A stretch of DNA of 64,000 nucleotides from positions 78,815 through 142,814 of the forward strand of contig JADKAV010000006.1 of NCBI GenBank assembly GCA_016719135.1, written 5' to 3'. Position 1 is the first letter of the stretch, and every line of letters begins with the position of its first letter. The notes beneath the pieces are model-generated. The model ran no database searches and was not told the origin of the DNA. It saw nothing but the letters and a program-made list of their open reading frames with translations. The translations under genes were made by a program, and so were the position numbers. This DNA is from Micrococcales bacterium. Lineage in GTDB: Bacteria; Actinomycetota; Actinomycetes; S36-B12; UBA10799. Below, piece by piece: positions 26,907-34,725 of the stretch.

Positions 26907-27546
26907 TCAGGCCCAGATCCGCGCAGGATCCTCGGTCTCGGGGAAGGCTCGCGCACGACCCTGCGCGAACCGCCGCGCGCTCAAAGCGGCAGCCGCGGCA
27001 TCCAGCGTGTCGTCGGTGGTCGCCCAACCCGCCGAGACCCAATCAAGTGGGTGCAGCCCTTCAGACTCGAGGATCGCCAAGCGCTCGCGGACACCGGCCC
27101 ATGACTTCTTGGAGAACCGTGGGGCACCGAGGACCCGGAACGTCAGTTCGGGATGGACCTCGATCACAGTGGCTGTCGTTTTGGCCTGGGCGACTTCCTG
27201 GATCTTGGAGCGCAGCGCGAACGCCTGCGCCGACACCCCCTTGCCGCCGTGCTCCCGGTTGATCGCTGTGGCCTGCCCCTGGGTCGGGGCCGCCAACGCG
27301 GCTGCGGTCGGCGTCATGAACAGCGACGACCGGCGCGGGCCGAGGAACGCGCGGGCGGCCAGGTCGCACTCGCGTTCGCCGTGCAGCGGGGGCCCGATCG
27401 GCATGTCGACCCCCCACTACCTCGACACCCAGGGCCACAAGATGTTCGGCCAGATCGCCGAACCGCGTGAAGCCCTCCACGAGGTCCTCAGCGGGCAAGA
27501 CCAACGCCACCCAGCCCTGACGGCAGCCATCCACTCCGGCGTACAT
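26907..27546 (-). CDS. DUF429-family protein, frameshifted
   Basis: The N-terminus YAGVDGCRQGWVALVL and the remainder (DMPIGPPLHGERECDLAAR, LGPRRSSLFMTP, GKGVSAQAFALRSKI, EVHPELTF, KKSWAG) are the conserved blocks of DUF429 proteins but lie in two frames. The break is at the six-C run at 27410-27415. With five, the reading VEVVGVDMPIGPP is continuous. DUF429 proteins have an RNase H-like nuclease fold; their function is not established. Divergent from the PocR-type regulator. Confidence 0.82.
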
Positions 27547-27584
27547 GTCCACATTGTCTCGTGCGGCACCCCGGTCAGCATTCG

Positions 27585-27610
27585 TATGCATAAGCGGCGT
27601 ATGATGCATA
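27585..27610 (+). promoter_or_regulatory. possible promoter/operator of the sulfur operon
   Basis: AT-rich for this genome. CGTATGCATAAG and CGTATGATGCATAGT repeat the same core in the same direction, and TATGCATA (27585-27592) is a perfect palindrome. It sits just upstream of the regulator gene, where an autoregulatory site would be expected. No direct evidence. Confidence 0.35.
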
Positions 27611-27642
27611 GTGTGCAGATGATGCAGAAAGAAACCTCCTCA

Positions 27643-28302
27643 ATGCAGACCCTGCTCAGTGCGCGACAAGTTCAAGACGTCCTGCACATAGACCGGTCCA
27701 CCGTCTACCGCATGGCCGAGGACGGCCGGCTGCCCGCGATCCGGGTCGGCAAACAATGGCGGTTCCCCGCCCAGGAGATCTACGCCCTGGTCGCCACCGA
27801 GAAACCCGAGCTCAACACCTCCCCGCTGGACCCGTCGGTGGCATCGGCGATCGCTGAACTCTCCGCCGATCTGCTGGGTGTCATGGTCGTGGTCACCGAC
27901 ATGGACGGCCACCCGATCACTCCTATCGCCAACCCGTGCGAGTGGATGGTGGACCACGCCGACGACCCCACGGTCGTCCCGACCTGCATCGCCGAATGGC
28001 AGGAGCTCGCCGACAACCACAACATGGAGCCGCAGTTCCAGCCCGGCCAACTCGGCTTCGAATGCGCCCGTGCTTTCGTACGCTCCGGGCGCGAACTGGT
28101 CGGCATGGTCCTGGCCGGCGGCGTGAGTCCGGCAGAGGAGCACCGCACCGACCTGTACGACCTGAACCCCGTCGACCGCCGCAAGGTCCTTGACGCCTTG
28201 CCCCGCATTGCAGTGGCCCTATCGCGCACCACCGCCCCCCACGACCCCCGCACCCGAACCGCGTCGGCACCGGCTGGCGCACCCGATGAGGAGAAACCAT
28301 GA
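27643..28302 (+). CDS. HTH (excisionase-type) transcriptional regulator with PocR-like sensor domain
   Basis: 219 residues. The N-terminal 50 form an excisionase/MerR-like winged helix (LLSARQVQDVLHIDRSTVYRMAEDGRLPAIRVGKQWRFP). Residues about 63-165 resemble a PocR sensor domain: VMVVVTDMDGHPITPIANPCEWM, then VPTCIAEW, then LGFECARAFV and LVGMVLAGGV. Cysteines in the three segments could bind a metal or sense redox or sulfur state. In-frame ATGs at 27619 and 27622 are alternatives. It overlaps the next gene by four bases, so it probably controls its own operon. Confidence 0.78.
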   Translation: MQTLLSARQVQDVLHIDRSTVYRMAEDGRLPAIRVGKQWRFPAQEIYALVATEKPELNTSPLDPSVASAIAELSADLLGVMVVVTDMDGHPITPIANPCEWMVDHADDPTVVPTCIAEWQELADNHNMEPQFQPGQLGFECARAFVRSGRELVGMVLAGGVSPAEEHRTDLYDLNPVDRRKVLDALPRIAVALSRTTAPHDPRTRTASAPAGAPDEEKP

Positions 28303-29534
28303 AGAGGCTCTTGATCCTCGGCGCCGGAACCGCCGGAACCATGGCCGCCAACAAGATGCGCCCGCTGCTGCCCCGCGACGAGTGGAACATCACCATCGTC
28401 GAGCAGCACGATACGCACTTCTACCAGCCCGGATACCTGTTCATCCCGTTCGGCATCTACCGCCCCGAAGAGGTCACCAAGCCGACCAAGCGCTTCATCC
28501 CGTCCGGGGTGGATCTGGTCAGCGCCACGATCGACAAGGTCGAGCCGGACGCGAACAAGGTTCTGCTCGAGGACGGTACGGAACTGCCGTACGACTACCT
28601 GATCATCGCCACCGGCGCGTCGCCCAACCCCGACGAGACACCGGGCATGGCCGACGACATGGGCGGCGACGTCCACGAGTTCTACACCTACAACGGTGCG
28701 ACCAAACTGGCCGAGAAGATGCGCACCTGGGAGGGCGGACGACTGGTCGTCCACGTCACCGAGATGCCGATCAAGTGCCCGGTGGCACCGCTGGAGTTCA
28801 CCTTCCTGGCCGACGCCTTCTTCACCGAGCAGGGCCTGCGCGACAAGGTCGACATCACCTACGTGACACCCCTGGAGGGCGCGTTCACCAAACCGGTCGC
28901 GTCGAAGTACCTCGGGGACATGCTCGACAAGCGCAAGATCGCCCTGGAGCCGGACTTCATGATCGAGTCGGTGGATTCCGAGGCCAAGAAGATCGTGTCC
29001 TTCGACGAGCGCGAGGTGCCCTACGACCTGCTGGTCACGATCCCGCTGAACATGGGCGCGGACTTCATCGCCCGCTCGGGCCTCGGCGACGACCTGAACT
29101 ACGTGCCGGTCGACCAGTACACCCTGCTGTCCAAGGCACACGACAACATCTTCGCCGTGGGTGACGCCTCCGACATTCCCGCGTCCAAAGCAGGGTCGGT
29201 CGCGCACTTCGCGATGGACCTGTTCCCGGCGAACTTCCTGCGCCACATCCAGGGCCTGAAGATGACCGAGCCGTTCGACGGCCACGCCAACTGCTTCATC
29301 GAGACCGGCCACGGCAAGGGCCTGCTGATCGACTTCAACTACGAGACCGAGCCGCTGCCCGGCAAGTACCCGCTGCCCGGGGTCGGGCCGTTCTCCCTGC
29401 TCAAGGAGACCGAGATCAACCACTGGGGCAAGGTGATGTTCCGGTGGATGTACTGGAACATCCTGCTGCCGGGCAAGGAACTGCCACTGCCCGCGCTGAT
29501 GTCGATGGCCGGTAAGGACACGGAGGACCTGTGA
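28299..29534 (+). CDS. sulfide:quinone oxidoreductase-like FAD oxidoreductase
   Basis: 411 residues. GAGTAG (8-13) binds FAD, LIIATGASP lies near 101-109, and NIFAVGDASDIP near 283-294 is the second flavin motif. Only two cysteines are present: C160 in PIKCPVAPLE, at the position of a redox-active Cys in known SQRs, and C332 in HANCFIE, a plausible partner. The C-terminal segment (about 375-400) is amphipathic, as expected for membrane attachment near quinones. First enzyme of the sulfur operon; it likely oxidises sulfide or a persulfide. Confidence 0.82.
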   Translation: MKRLLILGAGTAGTMAANKMRPLLPRDEWNITIVEQHDTHFYQPGYLFIPFGIYRPEEVTKPTKRFIPSGVDLVSATIDKVEPDANKVLLEDGTELPYDYLIIATGASPNPDETPGMADDMGGDVHEFYTYNGATKLAEKMRTWEGGRLVVHVTEMPIKCPVAPLEFTFLADAFFTEQGLRDKVDITYVTPLEGAFTKPVASKYLGDMLDKRKIALEPDFMIESVDSEAKKIVSFDEREVPYDLLVTIPLNMGADFIARSGLGDDLNYVPVDQYTLLSKAHDNIFAVGDASDIPASKAGSVAHFAMDLFPANFLRHIQGLKMTEPFDGHANCFIETGHGKGLLIDFNYETEPLPGKYPLPGVGPFSLLKETEINHWGKVMFRWMYWNILLPGKELPLPALMSMAGKDTEDL

Positions 29535-30245
29535 TGTCCGTTTCCACTGCACCGGACCTCGAGCAGCTGTCTCGCCGGGTGGACCGTATGGCCGACCAGA
29601 TGGACTTCATTGCCGCCGAACTGCTCGCCCAACGCGAGTCCCGGGAGCGCTGGTCGGAACTGACCGAGACGCTGGTTCCCGTGACTCGCGGCGCCGTCGA
29701 CATGGCCACCCGCGAGCTCGAGGATCTCAGCCCCGATGTGACCGCCGAGGACGCCGCTGCGTTTCGCACGGACCGCGGCTCGGGCACTGCCGAAACTCGA
29801 GGTGCTGCTGGCCCAGCTCGACAGCCTCTCGGAACTGCTGCACACCGTGAATTCGCTGTCCGGAGCCGGCATGGACAAGCTCACCGAGGTCCTAGCGGTC
29901 GCCGACGACAAGGGCTACTTCGCGTTCGCGCGGCAGGGCGGCATGATCGCCGACCGCGTCGTCACCGAGTTCACCGAGGAGGATGTGAAGGCACTCGGCG
30001 ACAACGTCGTCACGATCCTCAACGCCGTCAAGGAGATGACCCAACCCGAAGTCATGGGCTTGGTCCAGCGCACCGCGATCAGCGTCTCCGACGCCGAGGA
30101 CACCCCGATCGAACCGCCGTCGCTCTTCGCACTGCTGAAGTCGATGCGCGATCCGCAAACCCGCCGCGGCCTCGCGAAGGTCATGGCAATGCTGCACACC
30201 GTCGGCGAGGAGAGCGCGCCGGCATCCACCCAAGGAAGGAAGTAG
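29534..30245 (+). CDS. DUF1641 protein, frameshifted
   Basis: The first part (SVSTAPDLEQLSRRVDRM to TAEDAAAF) and the second part (LPKLEVLLAQLDSLSELL to the DUF1641 end LKSMRDPQTRRGLAKVMAML) lie in different frames. Removing one T from TTT at 29762-29764 gives a continuous reading through AAAFARTAARALPKLE. DUF1641 proteins are small helical partners of SQR-like and formate-dehydrogenase-like flavoproteins. The ATG shares one base with the SQR stop (TGATG). A break in a well-kept operon suggests a sequencing error. Confidence 0.82.
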
Positions 30246-30248
30246 GAA

Positions 30249-30563
30249 ATGCCCACCGCCACGATTGCGGGCCATGAGGTCCAGACCAACGATGAGGGGT
30301 TCCTCACCGAGTACGACGAGTGGAACGAAGAGATCGGCACAGAACTCGCCGGCAACATCGGCATCGAGATGACCGACCGTCACTGGGAGTTGATCCGCTG
30401 GCTGCGCGAGGACTTCAAGGAGAAGAACGAAACCGCCACCACCCGCCGGGTGAACAGCGTGGGCGGTTTCCCGACCAAGGAGCAGTTCCAACTGTTCCCC
30501 AAGAAACCGGCTCGCAAGATGGCCTACGTGGCCGGACTGCCCAAGCCGCACGGCTGCGTGTGA
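30249..30563 (+). CDS. TusE/DsrC/DsvC-family sulfur-carrier protein
   Basis: 104 residues with the family fold (NEEIGTELAGNIGIEMTDRHWELIRWLREDF) and the flexible C-terminal arm ending AGLPKPHGCV. Only the penultimate cysteine, C103, is present. The second redox cysteine that DsrC has 11 residues earlier is Ala here, so the protein is of the single-Cys TusE-like type. It would carry persulfide sulfur on C103, between the SQR-like enzyme and the DsrE protein. Three bases downstream of DUF1641. Confidence 0.9.
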   Translation: MPTATIAGHEVQTNDEGFLTEYDEWNEEIGTELAGNIGIEMTDRHWELIRWLREDFKEKNETATTRRVNSVGGFPTKEQFQLFPKKPARKMAYVAGLPKPHGCV

Positions 30564-30572
30564 GGAGACACC

Positions 30573-31094
30573 ATGGCTGACGCAATCATTCCGGACTTCG
30601 GCGACGACGACGAGACCGATCGCAAACTCGTCATCATCTGCTCCAAGGGCAACCTGGACATGGCCTACCCGGCCCTGGTCCTGGCCAATGCCGCCTTGGG
30701 CGAAGGGATCGAGACGCACCTGTTCTTCACGTTCTGGGGCTTCGACATGATCACCAAGTCGCGTATGCACGACCTGCAGTTCTCGCCGGTCGGCAACACC
30801 GCGATGCACCTCCCCGGCCGTAACACGAAGATGCCGCAGTCGCTGTCGCCGATGCCGGGCATGACCCAGATGGCGACCAAGATGATGAAGAAGCAGATCG
30901 CCGACCTGGGCATCCCGGAGGTTCCCGACTTCCTCGACCAGATCGTGGCTTCCGGCGGTCACTTGTGGGCCTGCCGCATGTCCGCGGACATGAACAAGCT
31001 CGAGGAAACCGACCTGCGCGACGACGTCGAAGGGATCATCAACGCCACCGACTTCATGGAGATCAGCGAAGGCGGGCAGATGCTGTTCATCTGA
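30573..31094 (+). CDS. DsrE/DsrF-like (DsrE2-type) sulfurtransferase
   Basis: 173 residues. LVIICSKGNLDMAYPALVLANAAL (19-42) opens the DsrE fold with C23, and LWACRMSADM holds C134, the cysteine expected to accept persulfide. The hydrophobic stretch HLFFTFWGF in between is typical of the DsrE2 subgroup. Last gene of the operon, nine bases after the TusE-like gene, so it likely hands sulfur to or takes it from C103 of that protein. Confidence 0.88.
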   Translation: MADAIIPDFGDDDETDRKLVIICSKGNLDMAYPALVLANAALGEGIETHLFFTFWGFDMITKSRMHDLQFSPVGNTAMHLPGRNTKMPQSLSPMPGMTQMATKMMKKQIADLGIPEVPDFLDQIVASGGHLWACRMSADMNKLEETDLRDDVEGIINATDFMEISEGGQMLFI

Positions 31095-31152
31095 GGCACG
31101 TGGACCGGCGCCGCGGGAGGACCGTGGCGCCGGTTTCGCTTTGCTGCGCCGA

Positions 31153-31419
31153 ACAGCCGTTGGAGTTACGCACACCCGTTGGACAAGCGCACAGCCGTTG
31201 GACATCCACGGCCCGCCGATCTCTCACCGATGTACCGATCTCCAACGCCCGTACCCAACTCTCACGCCTGCGCACCCAAGCCCCGACCCGCCACAGCCGT
31301 TGGAGTTACGCACACCCGTTGGACAAGCGCACAGCCGTTGGACATCCACGGCCCGCCGATCTCTCACCGATGTACCGATCTCCAACGCCCGTACCCAACT
31401 CTCACGCCTGCGCACCCAA
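31153..31419. repeat. GTTGGA/TCCAAC-rich element, family 2, tandem pair
   Basis: A 127-bp unit at 31153-31279 recurs identically at 31293-31419, separated by 13 bp (period 140). Each unit holds three GTTGGA words in its left half and CTCCAACG/CCAACT words in its right half, as in the copies at 11985-12113 and 51184-51306. It fills most of the gene-free 31095-31463 stretch after the sulfur operon. The identity of the two units points to recent duplication. Confidence 0.9.
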
Positions 31420-31463
31420 CCGATGCGTCGCGACCGACGGCTCGCCGGGGATAGCCTTCGGTC

Positions 31464-31775
31464 ATGTGGCGATCCGCGCTGGTAGTCAGTCTGATGATCG
31501 GCCTGGGCGCGTGCAGCAACACCCAGACCGAGCCCAGGCCGCAACCGACCGCGAGCACCGTCGACCAGGGCCGCCAGGACCAATTCTGCGCCGACGTCGC
31601 CGACGTACTCACCCGCAATGACCCCGCAGATCCCGAGGATCAGGCCGAGCGTCTCGAGGAATTGCGCAAGCTCGCCAGCAAGTTCGGCATGGGCACCGGC
31701 GACGACATCACTGCCGCAAAGGTGCTGCAGTCGTGCCAGGAAGAGATCGACGCTGCACGCGAGGCACAGCGCTGA
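31464..31775 (+). CDS. small lipoprotein of unknown function
   Basis: 103 residues. A short signal peptide ends in the lipobox LGAC (Cys17), followed by a Pro/Thr-rich linker and a helical, charged domain with two further cysteines (FCADVADVL, QSCQEEID) that could form a disulfide outside the membrane. No family recognised. Confidence 0.75.
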   Translation: MWRSALVVSLMIGLGACSNTQTEPRPQPTASTVDQGRQDQFCADVADVLTRNDPADPEDQAERLEELRKLASKFGMGTGDDITAAKVLQSCQEEIDAAREAQR

Positions 31776-31834
31776 GCGTGACCCATCTCACCGGCGTGCG
31801 GGGTGCCGCGGTGGGCACCCGTCGCGTACGGTAG

Positions 31835-31959
31835 CCATAGAACGGCTGGGCATAAGGCCCCGCTACGTCGTGCGCTACACCCGTGAAGGGTGGCTGTCTT
31901 CTCCGGTTGGAATCTGAGTGGGCCTCATTGCACCCACGACCTGACCGATTGGATTCACC
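31835..31959 (+). promoter_or_regulatory. candidate structured 5' leader of the DEAD-box helicase gene
   Basis: About 185 bp separate the lipoprotein gene from the helicase. The last part holds short matched segments: ACACCCGTGAAGGGTG, and GTGGG...CCCAC in the block TGAGTGGGCCTCATTGCACCCAC. Long leaders with cold-inducible structure are known before RNA helicase and cold-shock genes in other bacteria. That this is one is an inference from position and hairpins. Confidence 0.4.
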
Positions 31960-33243
31960 ATGACCGCAACATTCACCGACCTCGGTGTGCCCCGCGAATA
32001 CGCAAAGGCACTGGCCGACCAAGGCATCCACGAGCCCTTCCCGATCCAGACCAGCACACTGCCCGACTCGATCGCCGGACGCGACGTCCTCGGACGCGGC
32101 CGCACCGGCAGCGGCAAGACGATCGCCTTCTGCCTTCCGGTAGCCATCCGGCTGAGCGGCAAGCGCAGTCAGCCAGGCGCCCCCCGGGCGATGATCCTGG
32201 TCCCCACCCGCGAGCTGGCAAGCCAGGTCGCCGACACGATGCGTCCTCTGGCACAAGCCGGAGGCTTGAGCGTGGCAACTGTTGTGGGTGGCGTCCCGCA
32301 GAACCCACAGGTACGGGCATTGCGCCGTGGCACCGACATCCTGGTGGCCACCCCCGGCCGCCTCGAAGACCTGATTCGGCAGGGCCACTGCCGGCTCGAC
32401 GACGTGCGCATCTCCGTGCTCGACGAAGCCGACCACCTCGCCGACCTTGGCTTCCTGCCCGCCTCCAAGCGACTGCTGGACCAGACTCGCCGCGACGGCC
32501 AGCGCTTGCTGTTCTCGGCCACGCTCGACGGTGCTGTGGGCGTGCTGGTGCGCAAGTACCTGCGCGACCCGGCGACCCACCACGTGGACGCCGCGTCAGC
32601 TCCCGTGCCGTCGATGAGCCACCACATGCTCACCGTGCGCGACGCGGACAAGCAGCAGGTCGTGCTCGAACTGGTCTCCGGCCAGGGCCGCACACTCGCG
32701 TTCACCCGCACCAAACACGGCGCCAAGAAACTGGCCAAACAACTGACCGCGGCTGGCATCCCCGCGGTGGACCTGCACGGCAACCTGTCGCAGGCCGCAC
32801 GCAAGCGCAACCTGGCCGCGTTCAGCACCGGTCAGGTTCGAGTTCTCGTGGCCACCGACATCGCCGCCCGTGGCATCCACGTCGATGACATCGACATGGT
32901 CGTTCACGTGGACCCTGCCGCCGAGCACAAGACCTACCTGCACCGCTGTGGTCGCACCGCCCGCGCCGGCGCCGAAGGTAAGGCGATCTCGGTGGGCACC
33001 CCGTCGCAGCGCCGCGACGTCACGCGCATGCTGCGCATGGCCGAGGTCAAGCCGTCGACCGTCGAGGTTCACCCTGGACATGCGGCTATCACCGAGCTGG
33101 TTGGGCCGGCGGCCGAGAAGAACCACACGCCGGTGTTCACTCAGCCCGAGCCGAAGCCACGTCCCGCGCGCAACCACGGGCAGACCCGGCACCACGGCCA
33201 GGCCCGCCGGTCGAATAGTCGGTCACGTCGCCGCGCAGCCTGA
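31960..33243 (+). CDS. DEAD-box ATP-dependent RNA helicase
   Basis: 427 residues. All core motifs are present in order: Q motif (PFPIQ), motif I GRTGSGKT near 47-54, PTREL, TPGRL, DEAD (in VLDEADHL), SAT, then in the second RecA domain ATDIAARG and HRCGRTARAG. A basic tail of about 45 residues rich in Arg, His and Asn would bind RNA. It probably unwinds RNA structure in ribosome assembly or cold adaptation. Confidence 0.96.
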   Translation: MTATFTDLGVPREYAKALADQGIHEPFPIQTSTLPDSIAGRDVLGRGRTGSGKTIAFCLPVAIRLSGKRSQPGAPRAMILVPTRELASQVADTMRPLAQAGGLSVATVVGGVPQNPQVRALRRGTDILVATPGRLEDLIRQGHCRLDDVRISVLDEADHLADLGFLPASKRLLDQTRRDGQRLLFSATLDGAVGVLVRKYLRDPATHHVDAASAPVPSMSHHMLTVRDADKQQVVLELVSGQGRTLAFTRTKHGAKKLAKQLTAAGIPAVDLHGNLSQAARKRNLAAFSTGQVRVLVATDIAARGIHVDDIDMVVHVDPAAEHKTYLHRCGRTARAGAEGKAISVGTPSQRRDVTRMLRMAEVKPSTVEVHPGHAAITELVGPAAEKNHTPVFTQPEPKPRPARNHGQTRHHGQARRSNSRSRRRAA

Positions 33244-33478
33244 GCCGAGAGACTTTACTACGACCTGAAGCCGGCCAGCAAACGGTAGTCAGTACGATTT
33301 GGTCACCCACGTCACCCTGACCGACCTGACAAGTCGGCGAAACGCACGCAACAGCCCCTACCCCTACCAACCCAACCCCGTCAACCGAGAGACTTTGGTC
33401 ACCACACGTCACCCACTGACCGATCCTGACCAAAGTCCCGCTTCGAGAACAGCCGAAGGCAAGCCCCTGAGCACGACA
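33244..33478. other. helicase 3' region with a repeated tract and a hairpin
   Basis: No gene is seen. CCGAGAGACTTT occurs at about 33242 and 33385, and a GGTCACC...CGTCACCC..TGACCGA..CTGAC tract occurs near 33300-33330 and again near 33397-33430. The second copy includes a perfect 10-bp inverted repeat, ACTTTGGTCA (33392-33401) and TGACCAAAGT (33427-33436). It could be a long 3' untranslated region or a small RNA. Confidence 0.5.
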
Positions 33479-33512
33479 AAACCCCGCCGGTAGCACGTAC
33501 CCGGCGGGGTTT
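33479..33512. terminator. bidirectional terminator between the helicase region and sodN
   Basis: Perfect 12-bp arms AAACCCCGCCGG (33479-33490) and CCGGCGGGGTTT (33501-33512) around a 10-base loop, with A- and T-runs at both ends. It lies 11 bases past the sodN stop and after the helicase 3' region. Confidence 0.88.
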
Positions 33513-33523
33513 CGTCATAACAA

Positions 33524-33961
33524 CTACGCGGGCGGGTACACGCCCATCTGCTTGGCCTTGTCGGTCTGCCAGAAGATGTCGGCGATCTCGTCGATGTAGT
33601 CGATCAGCTTCTGGCCTTCGGCCGGATCCATCGACTTCTTGGCCTCGCCGGCCTGGTGGGTGGCCTTCCAGAACAGCTCGTGCAGGTTGGGGAACTGCGC
33701 GAAGTGCTCGGGGGCGAAGAAGTCGGCCCACAGCACCATGAGGTGGTGTTTGGTCTCCTCTGCGCGCTGCTCCTTGATCAGGATGCAGCGGGCGCGGAAC
33801 ACCTCGTCGTCTGAGTCCTGGTATTTCTTGGCGATCTTGAGGACCGACATCGCCTCGATCTTGGCCTGCGCAGGGTCGTAAACCCCGCAGTACAGGTCAC
33901 AGTGGGCGTGGGCGACGGTGGCCGAAGCGAACAACCTGCCGAGCATGAGCAACTCCTTCAT
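33524..33961 (-). CDS. sodN: nickel superoxide dismutase
   Basis: 145 residues. A propeptide of about 19 residues ends AHA, and the mature protein would begin HCDLYCGVYDPAQAKIEA. His1, Cys2 and Cys6 of the nickel hook are all present. Position 5, normally Pro in HCDLPCG, is Tyr. The remaining helical bundle (KHHLMVLWADFF, ELFWKATHQAGEAK) is typical. It removes superoxide after the leader is cut. The gene lies back to back with the maturation protease gene and has its own terminator. Confidence 0.95.
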   Translation of the reverse strand: MKELLMLGRLFASATVAHAHCDLYCGVYDPAQAKIEAMSVLKIAKKYQDSDDEVFRARCILIKEQRAEETKHHLMVLWADFFAPEHFAQFPNLHELFWKATHQAGEAKKSMDPAEGQKLIDYIDEIADIFWQTDKAKQMGVYPPA

Positions 33962-33994
33962 CGTGGGTTCCAGTGCCGAGCCTACAATCCTGAC

Positions 33995-34312
33995 GTGCGG
34001 TTCGACAGTGGGCGATCCCTGCTTCCCTTGCGTCGCTTCGTGGTTTCCGACCGTTCGATGGAGCCCACCCTCGTCGAAGGGCAGGGTCTTCTGGCAACCC
34101 CGTATGGAGCCGCGAAATCAGGGCAGGTGCGCTGCTTCGAACATCCCCGACGACGGGGCTTCTGGCTGGTGAAACGCGTGTCACAGGTCGAGGGAGCCAG
34201 CATGACGGTGAGCTCGGACAATCCGGCAGGTGTTGACTCACGGGCTTTCGGTCCGGTGCCAGTCGCGGGCAGTTACCGGGTGATGCTGGCCATCCCCCGC
34301 CGCTTCATGTGA
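33995..34312 (+). CDS. sodX: nickel-type superoxide dismutase maturation protease
   Basis: 105 residues from a GTG at 33995. A signal-peptidase-like (S24/S26) fold: DRSMEPTL carries the catalytic Ser near 22, WLVKRV carries the Lys near 55, and GVDSRAFGPVP is the last conserved box. It has no membrane anchor. It should remove the SodN leader to free the His1 nickel ligand. Divergent from sodN with 33 bases between starts, and it overlaps the next gene by eight bases. Confidence 0.88.
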   Translation: MRFDSGRSLLPLRRFVVSDRSMEPTLVEGQGLLATPYGAAKSGQVRCFEHPRRRGFWLVKRVSQVEGASMTVSSDNPAGVDSRAFGPVPVAGSYRVMLAIPRRFM

Positions 34313-34703
34313 CAGGTGGCTTCGCCCAGAAGAACTCGATCGGGATGCCGTCGGGGTCCCGCCCGGTGACCACCAGCGCATGCGCAGTGTCCTCGACCGG
34401 ACCGTGCTCGATCCCGAGCTGGTCCATCGTCTGCACCCAATCCCGCACCGCCGCGGCACTGTCGACGCCGAAGCCGACGTGGTCCACGCCGATGCGGGAC
34501 GGGTCGAACGCATCGCCCGCGCTGTCCTCGAAGACGGTGACCCCGATCATCAGACCGTCAGGCCACAACAGCCGGCGGCGCTGCCATCCCGGGCCTTCGC
34601 GGGTGAGAACCTCAGCCGGGCCGAACAACTGCTGATAGAAATCCGCGCTGCGAGTCAGGTCGCTGACGGTCAATGTGAGGTGGTGCAGGACGGGGGGCTT
34701 CAT
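34305..34703 (-). CDS. VOC-family (glyoxalase/bleomycin resistance-like) protein
   Basis: 132 residues from the ATG at 34703. The double beta-alpha-beta-beta-beta fold is visible: LHHLTLTVSDLTRSADFYQQLFG at the start with a metal-ligand His, VDHVGFGVDS in the middle, and a C-terminal DPDGIPIEFFWAKP with the Glu ligand. Likely a small metal-dependent lyase or dioxygenase of unknown substrate. Divergent from the split-barrel gene. Confidence 0.85.
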   Translation of the reverse strand: MKPPVLHHLTLTVSDLTRSADFYQQLFGPAEVLTREGPGWQRRRLLWPDGLMIGVTVFEDSAGDAFDPSRIGVDHVGFGVDSAAAVRDWVQTMDQLGIEHGPVEDTAHALVVTGRDPDGIPIEFFWAKPPVT

Positions 34704-34725
34704 CGGTCGACCGTACGATGAAAGC

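Noticed and set aside
31153..31419. Tandem repeat as a possible CRISPR array
   Set aside because: Only two units of 127 bp, a 13-bp spacer and no cas genes in the window.
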